Assembly: GCA_963995525.1 (NCBI GenBank)
Contig: OZ023208.1
Span: forward strand, 22,638,120 to 22,702,119
DNA: 64,000 bases
Origin: Escarpia spicata
Lineage: Eukaryota > Annelida > Polychaeta > Sabellida > Siboglinidae
Direction: 5' to 3'
Positions within the stretch are counted from its first letter, which is position 1. Each line of letters begins with the position of its first letter. Below, piece by piece: positions 46,780 through 55,703 of this stretch. Under the pieces are notes generated by a model. It saw nothing but the letters and a program-made list of their open reading frames with translations, searched no databases and was not told the DNA's origin. Position numbers and translations under genes: made by a program.

Positions 46780-48095
46780 GTCCAGAGATATATATATACG
46801 ATGAAGCAGTTTCTCCTTACATTCCTCCACATGTAGTCATGAGTATCAAAAAAACTTTAGTTTTACAATGATATCAGCATCACCCATGTCAATTACTGCA
46901 AAGTTATAGGCGGCTCAATTGACCTACCCAAAGAAATCTAGTTTTGAAAAAAACAGTTTCAGGTTGTCCACAATTCTACCATAATATGCATGGTAGTTCA
47001 GTTAAATTATCGACGATTATTTAATACTTAATAATTATGTATACTGTAAAAGTAACATTGTATGTGAAGGGATTTGGACAGCTATTATTTTTTAAACACT
47101 GATCATCAGCATGTTCCAAATCAAGGCGCTATGAAATACAAAATGCATCAAAAACACTTTAAAGATTTCAACAACAACAACATTTTAATGTCCAAAAAAC
47201 AAAAATCTGCTTTCACCCCTTGAATGTAGTTTTTTTCTCAGATCAGCCAAGTGTACCGTACAGTCTGAACCATGGAGATCCGTCACGTACACAGATGTTA
47301 AGAATCGATTTAGCTTTGTCAGGTTCATCAGAAAATCTGGATGGCTGTTAGGCTTCCCAACATCCTGATCTGAACTTCCCACTCCACCCCTCCCTTTATC
47401 ACCCTCCATACTCCTTCCCCCTTCCCACCCTCTCTACCCATTCCCACCTAACCCTCCCCTACTCCTTCCCACCCTCCTCTATTCCTTCCCACCCTCCATT
47501 TCCCTTACCCCTTCCCTTCCTCCCTACCCTTTCCCACCCCTTCCCAACAAAACTCTTCTAGTTGAAACAAACATGTTTCATACATGAATAAGATTTATTC
47601 TAGTTCACATAAGTAACATTAAGTAACGTATGTATTTGTGCAATATAAATATCAATGTGAACATTAATTGTGCCACATCTGGTTGTGAACTTGTCAAGTG
47701 TCCATCCAGTGGTATCACAACTAGAAAGCCTGTATGTAAATGCAGGATCCACTGTAAATATTGACAAGGATGGAACGGCCCACCGTGACCAGTGCAAAGT
47801 TAATGCCATATTTATATGTGAACATTAGAGAAATGACGTCAACATTATATACGGACATTGTAGAGAGTATTGATGTAGTCAAAGGGGTGTTTCTCACTGA
47901 GAAAACACTCTTATACAGTGTAAAACTCCAATTAGTTTTGAAAGAGGAATGACACAAACAGCCTGTTCTCACAAACACCACAATTGAACATTTCACTGTG
48001 GATGATGACAGAAATGTTGACCAAACCTTTGCGAGATGTGCCAACTTAACAAGCCCCTGCAGCATTCAGTGAAATATCTTCTTGAACAGCATTTA
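46780..48095. other. Intergenic DNA, no supported gene
   Basis: Contains a pyrimidine-rich low-complexity block (47390-47550, repeated ccttcccaccctcc). Small overlapping open frames at 47600-48065 lack motifs and splice support. Confidence 0.55.
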
Positions 48096-48099
48096 TTGT

Positions 48100-49558
48100 A
48101 ATAGTAATAATAATGAAGACTTATATAGCGCCGGTATCCGCCGTAGAGGCGCTCATGGCGCTTGCACAGTATTTCACCATTGGTGACTTTAAAGTAGTAA
48201 TTTTAAGAATTGTAAAAGCACTGTTCTAAAATATAATAAGAACAATGTTCTAGAAATAAAAAAATTAGTGTCACTAATTATAAGTTATACATCATAAAAT
48301 CAATAGAAAATATAGTTATCAATGTAATGTAGACTCGTTAATACAACCTTTCTAAAAATCTATATCTAGTATACACAATAAATGTTCGATATTATAAGTA
48401 ATGTAATAAATACAATACAAGTATATTCATACATAGTATAAGATCAGTATTATACAATGCCCAGGAAATGTCCACGTGTCCACATACTGTCTTATTCTAA
48501 GTATACTTTAAAGAGGTGGGTTTTCAAGGCTATTTTGAAGGTGTTGATTGTTGTAGTAGCTCTAACATTGTTTGGAAGGTGTTGATTGTTGTAGAAGCTC
48601 TAACATTGTTTGGAAGGTGTTGATTGTTGTAGTAGCTCTAACATTGTTTGGAAGCGCATTCCTGATCTTTGCTGCGGATACTATAAACGATCGTGCTCCC
48701 CACGAGTTTTTCGGTTTGTGTTCTACTAGGAGTATCTTGTTTGTAGAGCGCAGATTTTCACAGGATGGCACATATTATTTGACGAGGTTGCACAAGTAGG
48801 TAGGAGAGACACAGTGGATTGTCTTGAATACAAGCGTGGATATTTTGTAGATGACCCTCTGTTCGACTGGCAGCCAGTGCAGTTGTTTGAGGATAGGTGT
48901 GATGTGTGTGAATTTCCCGGAGAGCGCGACCAGTCTGGCAGCAGTGTTTTGTAGTCGCTGGAGTCGTTGTAGTTGTGATTTGTTGAGGCCGTGAAGCAGA
49001 GCGTTGCCCATGTCCAGTCTAGAAGTAATGAGAGCGTGAGTAAGTAGTTCCGCAACCGGCTGATTGATGTGCTTACGAATCAGGCCAATATTACGAATTG
49101 ACAGACAGACGGCTCTGGATACAGCGGCGATATGTTTATCCATGGAAAGGTTTTCATCAAAGATAACACCGAGATTCCTGGCGCTGTCCGAAGGAGCAAC
49201 CATGGTGTCGCCCACTCTGATCTGAGTGATGCTGACCTTTGATCTCTGTTGTTTGGATCCGACGACAATTAATTCTGTCTTTCCATCATTCAGCTTGACT
49301 TGAGGAAGTTCTGCGACATCCATTGACGTAGCTCATCAAGGCAGGCTTCAATTTGCTGTATTGCGTCATTAATTTTTGACTGTGTGGGATCGGCTGAGAG
49401 GTAAATGTGTGTATCATCCGCGTAGCAATGATAATTGAGGCCATGCTTCCTGATGATATCAGCAATGGGTATCGTATACATTTAGAAAAGTATTGGCCCT
49501 AGGACAGAGCCTTGCGGGAGTCCGTATGTTAGTTGCTGTAATATAGCCGCTCCCTGCA
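48100..49558 (-). mobile_element. LINE (L2/CR1/Jockey-like) 3' half, minus strand
   Basis: On minus, from 49558 down, it encodes LTYGLPQGSVLGPILF, CYADDTHIYLSADPTQSK (the catalytic YADD block), a thumb region (ARNLGVIFDENLSMDKHI) and a C-terminal segment ending near 48560 (ARSFIVSAAKIRNALP). A stop follows the GPILF motif and frameshifts occur. The 3' end at about 48100-48180 has the motif tatatagcgcc and a TAA-rich tail, as expected for this LINE group. The 5' end is cut by the gypsy LTR at 49559. Confidence 0.85.
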
Positions 49559-49706
49559 TGTTATATACATACGTAGCCTATGTATTATGGACGGGTCCCG
49601 TTGACTTCGGATTTCTCCGGTGCTGGTCGGATCAGATAATAAACGACGGCCATGTTTCGTTCAGTCTGATAAATGGTGTGTTTCATTTAAAAGCAGCAAT
49701 CATACA
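49559..49706 (+). repeat. Gypsy 5' LTR (148 bp)
   Basis: Starts TGTTATATACATACGTAGCC and ends CATACA immediately before the tggcgacgag priming sequence, giving TG...CA termini. Only one copy is in the window, so length is inferred from termini, not from LTR comparison. Confidence 0.7.
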
Positions 49707-49775
49707 ATGGCGACGAGAATTAAGCGAACCTGCTAAGCCTACACGTAAGCAAACGCCTACCGTACCGAATCACCA

Positions 49776-50640
49776 TGGCTGTTCCGATCAATGTGGCCCA
49801 ACTACCGACCTTCGATGCACAAAACGAGCCTTCAACAACGGCTGAACGTTGGAAAAAGTGGATACGAAACTGACAGGATGGCCAGTGCGTCAGGATGCAC
49901 CGATGACAAGCAAAAACGTGATTTGCTGTTACACACCGCGGGCGAAGGCGTACAGCACATTTATGATACATTCCCCGAAACAGAAACAGGTACGTCGTCG
50001 TCGTTTCAAAAGAACTACTGACGGACTATTTCATGCCTAAATCAAACGTCCCGTACAACAGGCACATGTTTCATCGCGCTGAACAGCATGAAGGCGAAAC
50101 CGTCGGGCAGTTCGTAACACGGTTACGACAGCTGGCATCGTCATGCAATTACGGGAACAATGTCGATGAGTACATCAGAGATCAAGTAATCGATCGGTGT
50201 CGCTCTGATTCTTTGCGTACCAAACTCCTGGCCGCAGGAAAGGATCTCACGCTAAACAGGGCGATCGAGATAGCACAAACGAGAGAATCGTCAGAACGCC
50301 AGGCTAAAGCCATGCCTCGTGGCACAACAAACAACACAGTGTATGCTGCATTCAACAGGTCAGCACGCATACCATTCGAAACGCAAACTCGTAAACCGGT
50401 CAACAGACAATCTAACACTCAGCAACGTCACGATCGGTGTACTCGCTGTGGCTTACAGGGCCATACAAGTGACGAATGCAAGTGCACACGTGATAGAGTG
50501 TCACAAATGTGGAGTGCGTGGACATTTCGCTGTCATGTGCCGAAGCAAACCAAGGCAGCAGTCACAACGCAGCTCACAGACGTGGCAAAAGAAACGTGCA
50601 CAGCCAGTCAATCCAGCAACAAAAGTCAGCCAAGCGCAGC
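49776..50640 (+). pseudogene. Broken gypsy gag
   Basis: The N-terminus MAVPINVAQLPTFDAQNEPS hits a stop after about 32 codons. The frame resumes as ASGCTDDKQKRDLLLHTAGE and again as YNRHMFHRAEQHEGETVGQF, so at least two frameshifts separate the parts. Zinc knuckles CTRCGLQGHTSDEC and, in another frame, CHKCGVRGHFAVMC complete the nucleocapsid-like region. In life it would form the retrotransposon particle and bind its RNA; this copy cannot. Confidence 0.8.
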
Positions 50641-51877
50641 GTATGGGTGAGGACTTCATCAATCACATTGCTGACAGCTCTACGCCAAATGCCATCACCC
50701 TTGACGAAATTAAGGTGCACACAAGACAAGACGCGACCTTAAACAAGGTCATCGAGATCATCCGCACAGGTCGTTGGCATGACACAGCTAACAACGAGTC
50801 AGCTGACATTGCTGCATTCCGGAAAGTGAGGGATCAACTGACAGTGGGAGAAAATGGAGACTTTCTGCTACGAGATTCTCGCATTGTCATCCCGACAGCA
50901 CTTCGCAGTCGTGTCATACAGTTGGCACATGAGGGTCATCAGGGCATCTGCAAGACCAAAGCTCTGATCAGAAGCAAAGTGTGGTTTTCAGGCATAGACA
51001 AAGAAACGGAAGCAGTTGTCATGGGTTGCATTCCGTGTGTTGCAAACTCCAACCGCCGCCAGATGGAGCCACTAAACATGATTACTCTACCGCGAGGCCC
51101 GTGGAACAGCCCGTGGAGTCCATTTTTGCCGTGTTCGGATATCCAGAAACGATAAAGTCGGACAATGGCCCACCATTCTAGAGTAATGCGTGGTCACAGT
51201 TTTTGCAGTCATGTGGCGTCCGTCACCGCAAAATCACACCGCTATGGCCGATGGCGAATGCACAAGTGGAGAATTTCAACAAGCCGACGATGAAGGCAGT
51301 ACGTTCAGCCATCATTCAACATCGCAACTGGCGTCGCAAACTGCAGCAGTTTCTTCGAAACTATCGATCTACTCCGCATAGTTCTACGCTGTTCACACCT
51401 CACCGACTACTGTTTGGTCGAGAACCGAGAACTAAGCTACCTGAGCTGCCAACGCTTCAGAGCGTGCACCCAGAAGATGAAGTCGTTCGCAGACAAGACG
51501 CTCGTGCAAAAGCGAGAATGAAAGAGTACTCAGACGAGCGTGCACACGCTTCACATGTGAACCTACAAATGGGAGAGGTTGTGCTTGTACAGCAGCCTAG
51601 AGTGAACAAACTCTCTACTCCGTTCGCACCGACACCGCTCATCGTCAGTGCAATGAAAGGACCAATGGTCACCGCCGTGCGTGGTGATGGGTCCACGGTG
51701 ACGCGAAATGTGTCTAAGTTCCGTCGCGTGCGAGGCTTGTCGCCCGATGAAATCGCACGATATCATCCCGAGGACATAGCTGCGAGTAGTAAGAGAGACC
51801 ATCTGGATAGCCATCCAGGGGTGTTTCGGAGTCATTTTTGGTTGATATTAGGGAGGTTTCGAAAGCCGCCCCCCTGA
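50641..51877 (+). pseudogene. Broken gypsy integrase
   Basis: The frame carries an H2C2-type integrase zinc-binding region (ending MGCIPCVANSNRRQ near 51055), then a deletion removes the first part of the catalytic core. The second catalytic segment survives as KSDNGPPF near 51160, followed by a stop, and the C-terminal part continues from about 51203 (MANAQVENFNKPTMKAVRSA, with the third acidic residue in QVENFN). Nonfunctional. Confidence 0.8.
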
Positions 51878-51984
51878 GCAAAGTGCGTAGTCACGTGACC
51901 GTATGTAGGAGTGTGTGTAGCGCCTCCTAGCGGTGGAATGACCAGCCATGGAAGGGTTATTGTGTATATATGAGAGACTGAAGA

Positions 51985-52260
51985 GGGAATAACAAAAGTT
52001 CAAAGAGGAAAGGTATTGAAAGAAACGAAAGATCAAAGAGTCATAACGAAAGATCAAAGAGAAAAGTTTTAAAAGATGATGAAAGGTGTATAATGAGAGA
52101 TAAAGAAGTAAACGGAATGATGTAATAACGAAAGAACAAAGAGAAAACGTTATAATATATATATATATATATGAAACTTTAAAATGTGTATAGGTATGCT
52201 TGTATGTATGTGTGTATGAAAGAGAGATTATATATATATATATATATAATATAATATAAT
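51985..52260. repeat. Purine-rich short repeats and (AT)n at the left end of the element
   Basis: The words cgaaagatcaaagag and acgaaagaacaaagagaaaa recur about five times, followed by two AT microsatellites (52153-52171 and 52230-52258). No gene. Could be part of the terminal repeat or an origin-proximal region. Confidence 0.5.
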
Positions 52261-52294
52261 AACCAACAAACACCACAGTTTGAAAGTTGAATGG

Positions 52295-52300
52295 TTTATT
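52295..52300 (-). terminator. AATAAA polyadenylation signal for the three-exon gene
   Basis: On minus, AATAAA begins four nucleotides after the TGA at 52305-52307, followed by a T-rich stretch. It fits a very compact 3' end. Confidence 0.65.
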
Positions 52301-52304
52301 GATG

Positions 52305-53026
52305 TCAACGAACTATGAAATCTACAAAGCCGTCATCACTATCGTATGACTCCTCACACCAATTGTCCATGTCCCCCGTGTCGACAGGGACAACAGGGTC
52401 GGGGTCAACCCAAGGATTAGGGGGATCGTAAAGGCCCCGTGTCTGGACCAGCTCCGCCATGACTCTGCAGAATGTATACCTGTGGTATTCGCGGAGCTCT
52501 TCGTCTCTGGAACATACATTAAAACTCTCAAAGCGTATGAACGAGACGTTAAATATATGAAAACTTTGAAAATATATGAAACAGTTGAAAATGATCAAGC
52601 GAGTGGAATAAGGCAGCGATGTAACCAGACACCGCGTAGGGAACCGACACACGATAAAAGGGCAAGCTAGATCAACGGACTATGATACAATACGTAATGG
52701 AGACGTCTCCTGACGCAATCGGTAACCAAACACCGCGTAGCTAGTCGAAACGACAAACATTGAAGAAAATAGTAAAATAATCGTTGAACACTCACGTGTA
52801 ATCATCATCGATATCGGAGTCATCACTACTCCAGGTGTCATCGGTGTCATCGGGAGACCTGAAAGGTAATATATAACGAACGTAAACATAGACAACCGTG
52901 AGTGACACATAACGAACGTAAGAGCATGATATGATAGAGGTGAGACGTCACAGGTAGTTTATGTGAAGAACACTGTGATTATGTATGATACGTATAGGAT
53001 ATCTATCGGATGAAACGAAGCAAAGA

Positions 53027-53057
<31 letters not shown>

Positions 53058-53140
53058 AATAAAAGTACTTACACAACTTCGAATCCATCGTCGCGAAGAC
53101 GCCATTCAGCAAGGAGTTGAATCCAGGGTATCAACGACAT
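52305..53140 (-). CDS. Three-exon small acidic protein of unknown function
   Basis: Exons on minus: 53140-53073, 52858-52796 and 52506-52305. Donors are gtaagt and gtgagt; acceptors are acctttcag and tatgttccag. The spliced frame is 110 codons plus stop with consistent phases. The start was chosen because a TATA box lies about 45 bp upstream. It begins MSLIPWIQLLAEWRLRDDGF, has an acidic centre (TWSSDDSDIDDDY) and an acidic C-terminus (NWCEESYDSDDGFVDFIVR). No membrane segment, no family recognised. First gene at the left end of the element. Acidic patches suggest a transactivator or a binder of basic proteins, but that is only a guess. Confidence 0.68.
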
Positions 53141-53181
53141 AGCAATTGTGAATGAGATGAAGAATGTAACAAACGAACCGG

Positions 53182-53191
53182 TATATATATA
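53182..53191 (-). promoter_or_regulatory. TATA box of the three-exon gene
   Basis: atatatatac on minus, about 45 bp before the ATG at 53140, putting the transcription start near 53155 with a very short 5'UTR. Confidence 0.6.
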
Positions 53192-53484
53192 GATAGAGCA
53201 TACGTATGCAGACACACTATGAAGACAACTTGTGGAACACACGGTAGAGTGGAAATATACCGGGGTATGAAAAGCACCCAGGGACGTATCTAGGGACGTC
53301 ACCTGGACGAAGCCTGGTTAACAACGTGGTTATGTCGAAGTGGTAAAGTACAAACCGATATCAGTCATATGATGGAGGGAACCAGCTGTTGGTGATAAGC
53401 GCGTGATGCCAATTAGACGACACTGCACCTTATCAGAACGCTAACAATACAGTCAGAAGAAAAGAACTCTGTGAGTGCTCAGCG

Positions 53485-53973
53485 ATGAAACATATGGTGG
53501 TCAAGAGCTTGGATATACAATTCAGGGGTGCTGGTCACTTCCTATCGAATTTCTATCCATGTGAAATACATATATGGGGCGAAGTCTTTACTTGCACAGA
53601 AGCAGCATATCAGTTTAAAAAAGCTAGCCATTTTCACGACGAGAACACAGCGAGAAAGATTCAGACCGCGCGCACTGGAATACAGGCGAAATACTGGAGT
53701 AAAAGGATCCGTTGGATACCCGATCGAGTCGTTTCATGGCTGTCACAACGTCGGAGCGTGATGCATGCTATACTAGCCGTCAAGTTTCGTGTCTCTGAAC
53801 TACGTCAACGCTTGTTGGCTACAGGTGACGCACGACTTATCGAGAATGTACCCAGTGCAGAGGGGTTTTGGGGTAAGAGCTCAAACCGTAACAAACCAGG
53901 TGAGAATATACTCGGTGTGATACTTATGCAGGTGAGAGACTTCGTTAGACAGCGCTCTATACGACTTACATAA
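53485..53973 (+). CDS. NADAR-family (YbiA-like) N-glycosidase domain protein
   Basis: 162 codons, a complete single-domain NADAR protein. Family landmarks in order: HFLSNFYPCEI (residues ~18-28), FTCTEAAYQFKKASHF (~36-51), an Arg/Trp segment AKYWSKRIRW, AVKFRVSELRQRLLATGD (~98-115), LIENVPSAEGFWG (~118-130) and NILGVILMQVRDF near the end. NADAR proteins cleave N-glycosidic bonds of ADP-ribose-related substrates: YbiA acts on riboflavin-pathway intermediates, and others remove ADP-ribose from nucleic acid. Here it is likely cytosolic or nuclear and could reverse host ADP-ribosylation of viral DNA or alter NAD-related pools; that role is inference. It lies between the minus-strand acidic gene and the RPA-like gene, intact and without introns. 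Confidence 0.85.
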   Translation: MKHMVVKSLDIQFRGAGHFLSNFYPCEIHIWGEVFTCTEAAYQFKKASHFHDENTARKIQTARTGIQAKYWSKRIRWIPDRVVSWLSQRRSVMHAILAVKFRVSELRQRLLATGDARLIENVPSAEGFWGKSSNRNKPGENILGVILMQVRDFVRQRSIRLT

Positions 53974-54125
53974 AGCGCTAATTAAAAACAGACAGACAGC
54001 CACGCGGTGACAAAGTACGGGAGAGGGAGAGATAAAGTCACGCGCACGATAAGATACGAACACCCAGGGGCGCGTTATCATCAGCTAGGGGTGTCACGCG
54101 CTCGAGCCCTGGAGGGATTGAATTG

Positions 54126-54132
54126 TATATAA
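54126..54132 (+). promoter_or_regulatory. TATA box upstream of the RPA-like gene
   Basis: TATATAA about 84 bp before the ATG at 54216, followed by a (CT)n-rich leader. The best-placed core promoter in the element. Confidence 0.6.
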
Positions 54133-54215
54133 GCCCACGGTAAATCTAACAAGACAAACACTCTCTCTCTCTCTCGCTGCCGTTCAAAGCTCTTCACCGA
54201 TACCTACACAACAAG

Positions 54216-54707
54216 ATGGCGATGTCCAATGTCAACGAGGAAATCCTTCTGGCAGAACTCGAACAAGTAAGTGACGGAACTTACGCATTTGTTCGCCCAC
54301 TGACACTAGTGACATGTGCTCTGTCCCCCGAATACGTATGTTATCCGGCGTGTAAAGTATGTAGTCGGAAAGTTCGTCTTGAAACAACGAAAGGAGGGCA
54401 CCATAACGTCAGTATATGCCTGACCCACGGGCGTCAGAAGGGAACTGCCGTTTACAAGTATGCTATGGGTATGCTTTTCGCCGATTGCAGGGGCCACGAA
54501 GTGTGGGCAACAGGATTTGATCAGCTAGTCCAGGGGGTCGTAGGGGGAATGACAGCAAGCGACTATATGTCGCTTAAACCAGGTGAAGAACGTTACCAGT
54601 CACTGAATGTCTTACGTGGCAAACAGACTAGGGTGACAATTAGAAAGACGACGAAGGGAGACTATCGAAATTACACCGTCATAGCACTGGAAATAATCCA
54701 CTCGTAA
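54216..54707 (+). CDS. RPA70 DBD-C-like zinc-ribbon OB-fold ssDNA-binding protein
   Basis: 163 codons. Resembles the C-terminal DNA-binding domain of eukaryotic RPA70: YVCYPACKVCSRKVRLET (Cys pair C-x2-C), then SICLTHGR (C-x2-H) as the second half of the zinc ribbon, a strand region AVYKYAMGMLFADCRGHEVW, the helix segment ATGFDQLVQGVVGGMTASDY corresponding to the RPA segment around 'CFQESAEAILG', and final strands with TRVTIRKTTKGDY. Likely binds single-stranded DNA during protein-primed strand-displacement replication, partnering the downstream polymerase. Own TATA promoter; ends just before a hairpin element. A host RPA fragment is unlikely because the gene is intronless and complete. Function inferred from fold-level resemblance only. 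Confidence 0.72.
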   Translation: MAMSNVNEEILLAELEQVSDGTYAFVRPLTLVTCALSPEYVCYPACKVCSRKVRLETTKGGHHNVSICLTHGRQKGTAVYKYAMGMLFADCRGHEVWATGFDQLVQGVVGGMTASDYMSLKPGEERYQSLNVLRGKQTRVTIRKTTKGDYRNYTVIALEIIHS

Positions 54708-54727
54708 GAACTAACAGCGACTCAGGT

Positions 54728-54783
54728 GGCGCCTTCTGACGGAGTATAGAGAGGTCCTGTTCCTAACTGCCGTAAGAGGCGCC
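54728..54783 (+). repeat. Hairpin element copy A (after the RPA-like gene)
   Basis: GGCGCCTTCTGACGG pairs with CCGTAAGAGGCGCC (about 14 bp with one bulge) around a 27-nt loop containing agtatagagag and cctgttcctaact. Positioned 21 nt after the stop codon. Copies B and C lie inverted at 56841-56897 and 56651-56817. Confidence 0.75.
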
Positions 54784-54901
54784 AACTGACAGTGACTCAC
54801 TGTTAGGTATGTCTGCGTGTGTATCGAGCACGAGACCACAGTGACGACACGTGTGCTGCTTCATCGTCTACCTACAACTGAAGGATAGGAGATCCTTGTA
54901 C

Positions 54902-54964
54902 GCGTCTATATAGCCTAGTGTGACGTCATAGGAGCTTGTATGAGTGTGCGTGTATATAGACGGA
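54902..54964. promoter_or_regulatory. Inverted pair of TATA-like boxes around a CRE-like site
   Basis: cgtctatata and tatatagacg face each other across about 40 bp containing gtgacgtcat. The pair lies in the gene-free interval 54784-55041. It may mark an unannotated transcript or a dyad protein-binding site. Confidence 0.4.
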
Positions 54965-55041
54965 GGGGTATGTATTCATCGATCGTAACGAGCTATGACA
55001 AGAACAACAGACACCGAATTCCTGGATTACATACATACATC

Positions 55042-55047
55042 TTTATT
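55042..55047 (-). terminator. AATAAA signal for the ORF304/ORF181 transcript
   Basis: AATAAA on minus about 110 nt after the ORF181 stop codon and beyond the conserved 3' element. Confidence 0.55.
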
Positions 55048-55096
55048 CGTCGAATTACAAAATAAAAGCGAGTATAAGCTAAGCTAAGCGCCTACA

Positions 55097-55152
55097 GTGA
55101 CAGACAAGCGGCGCCTATAACCCCAGCTATAGCGTAGGGGCGCATTTCCTCT
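55097..55152 (-). terminator. Conserved 3' hairpin element after ORF181
   Basis: On minus this reads gaggaaatgcgcccctacg, a short variable loop, tggggttataggcgcc and later gtcac. gcgcc pairs with ggcgc and cc with gg. The same element follows polB on plus (61073-61124), so it is a shared transcript-end feature of the two divergent units. Confidence 0.7.
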
Positions 55153-55157
55153 TGTCG

Positions 55158-55703
55158 TCACTGCAGACGCTTCTGGAGTGAGTCCGTGATATACGCAACG
55201 TGCTCAGTGGACTCAATGTTCCGTGCCAGTTCGCGGCAAATCGTCTGCACTGCCGTATCGAGGTTACATCGTTTGGTGACGAACAGGACCGCCGCTAAAC
55301 TCTGGATATTTAGTTCCAGGTCCTGTACGCCACCAAACTGAACCGGATGTGTCCACGGCATCGTCGTGTCCGTTTTGGACCACACGATATGTCCGTCGGT
55401 GGCTATATCGAGGGTCGAATCATCCGTTCGGAGTGTCTCGTATTCGGATGTATCGTCATCACAAATCATGTCCAATGACTCGTCGGACGGTGGCGGTGGT
55501 GTTGCAGCCTCACACGACATTTGCAGAGTCGTCACGTGACGCTGGGCGTTTAGATGCGTCAGGAGAGTCTGTCGCAGTGGGGTGTGGTGACGGTGTCTTT
55601 TTCTAGGTGCCCACTCTAGCGGCTTCTCATCGTACGCTCTTTGAATGAGAGCTAGTCCGCTAGAGGGGGCAGCGCTGACCTGACAACACAATAACAACAA
55701 CAT
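55158..55703 (-). CDS. ORF181, unknown protein overlapping ORF304
   Basis: 181 codons if the ATG at 55703 is used. That ATG overlaps the ORF304 stop (TAATG). The N-terminus MLLLLCCQVSAAPSSG resembles a signal peptide, but the same bases (a T-rich tract ending gttgtcag) form a good 3' splice site, so the true product may instead be spliced to an upstream exon. The middle is basic (RKRHRHHTPLRQ), then acidic (DMICDDDTSEYETLRTDD), and the C-terminus is helical (LAAVLFVTKRCNLDTAVQTI). No family recognised. Followed by the conserved 3' element and AATAAA. Confidence 0.55.
   Translation of the reverse strand: MLLLLCCQVSAAPSSGLALIQRAYDEKPLEWAPRKRHRHHTPLRQTLLTHLNAQRHVTTLQMSCEAATPPPPSDESLDMICDDDTSEYETLRTDDSTLDIATDGHIVWSKTDTTMPWTHPVQFGGVQDLELNIQSLAAVLFVTKRCNLDTAVQTICRELARNIESTEHVAYITDSLQKRLQ

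Larger units (their letters stand above)
49559..51877 (+). mobile_element. Decayed Ty3/gypsy LTR retrotransposon, internally deleted, no 3' LTR seen
   Basis: Order: 5' LTR, primer-binding-site-like tggcgacgagaa just after it, broken gag with CCHC knuckles, then directly the integrase zinc-binding domain. Protease, reverse transcriptase and RNase H are missing (deletion near 50640). The integrase core is also partly deleted. The element stops at a polypurine-like attagggagg near 51850 where the Polinton-type sequence begins, so the 3' LTR is either lost or displaced beyond the window by that insertion. Confidence 0.85.

Noticed and set aside
51880..52280. A gene in the 142-codon minus-strand frame at the left end of the element
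   Set aside because: The frame runs through AT and purine-rich short repeats and would be low-complexity; no splice, TATA or poly(A) context.
55660..55703. Signal peptide at the N-terminus of ORF181
   Set aside because: The same bases look like a 3' splice site and overlap the preceding stop codon, so I do not assert a secreted protein.
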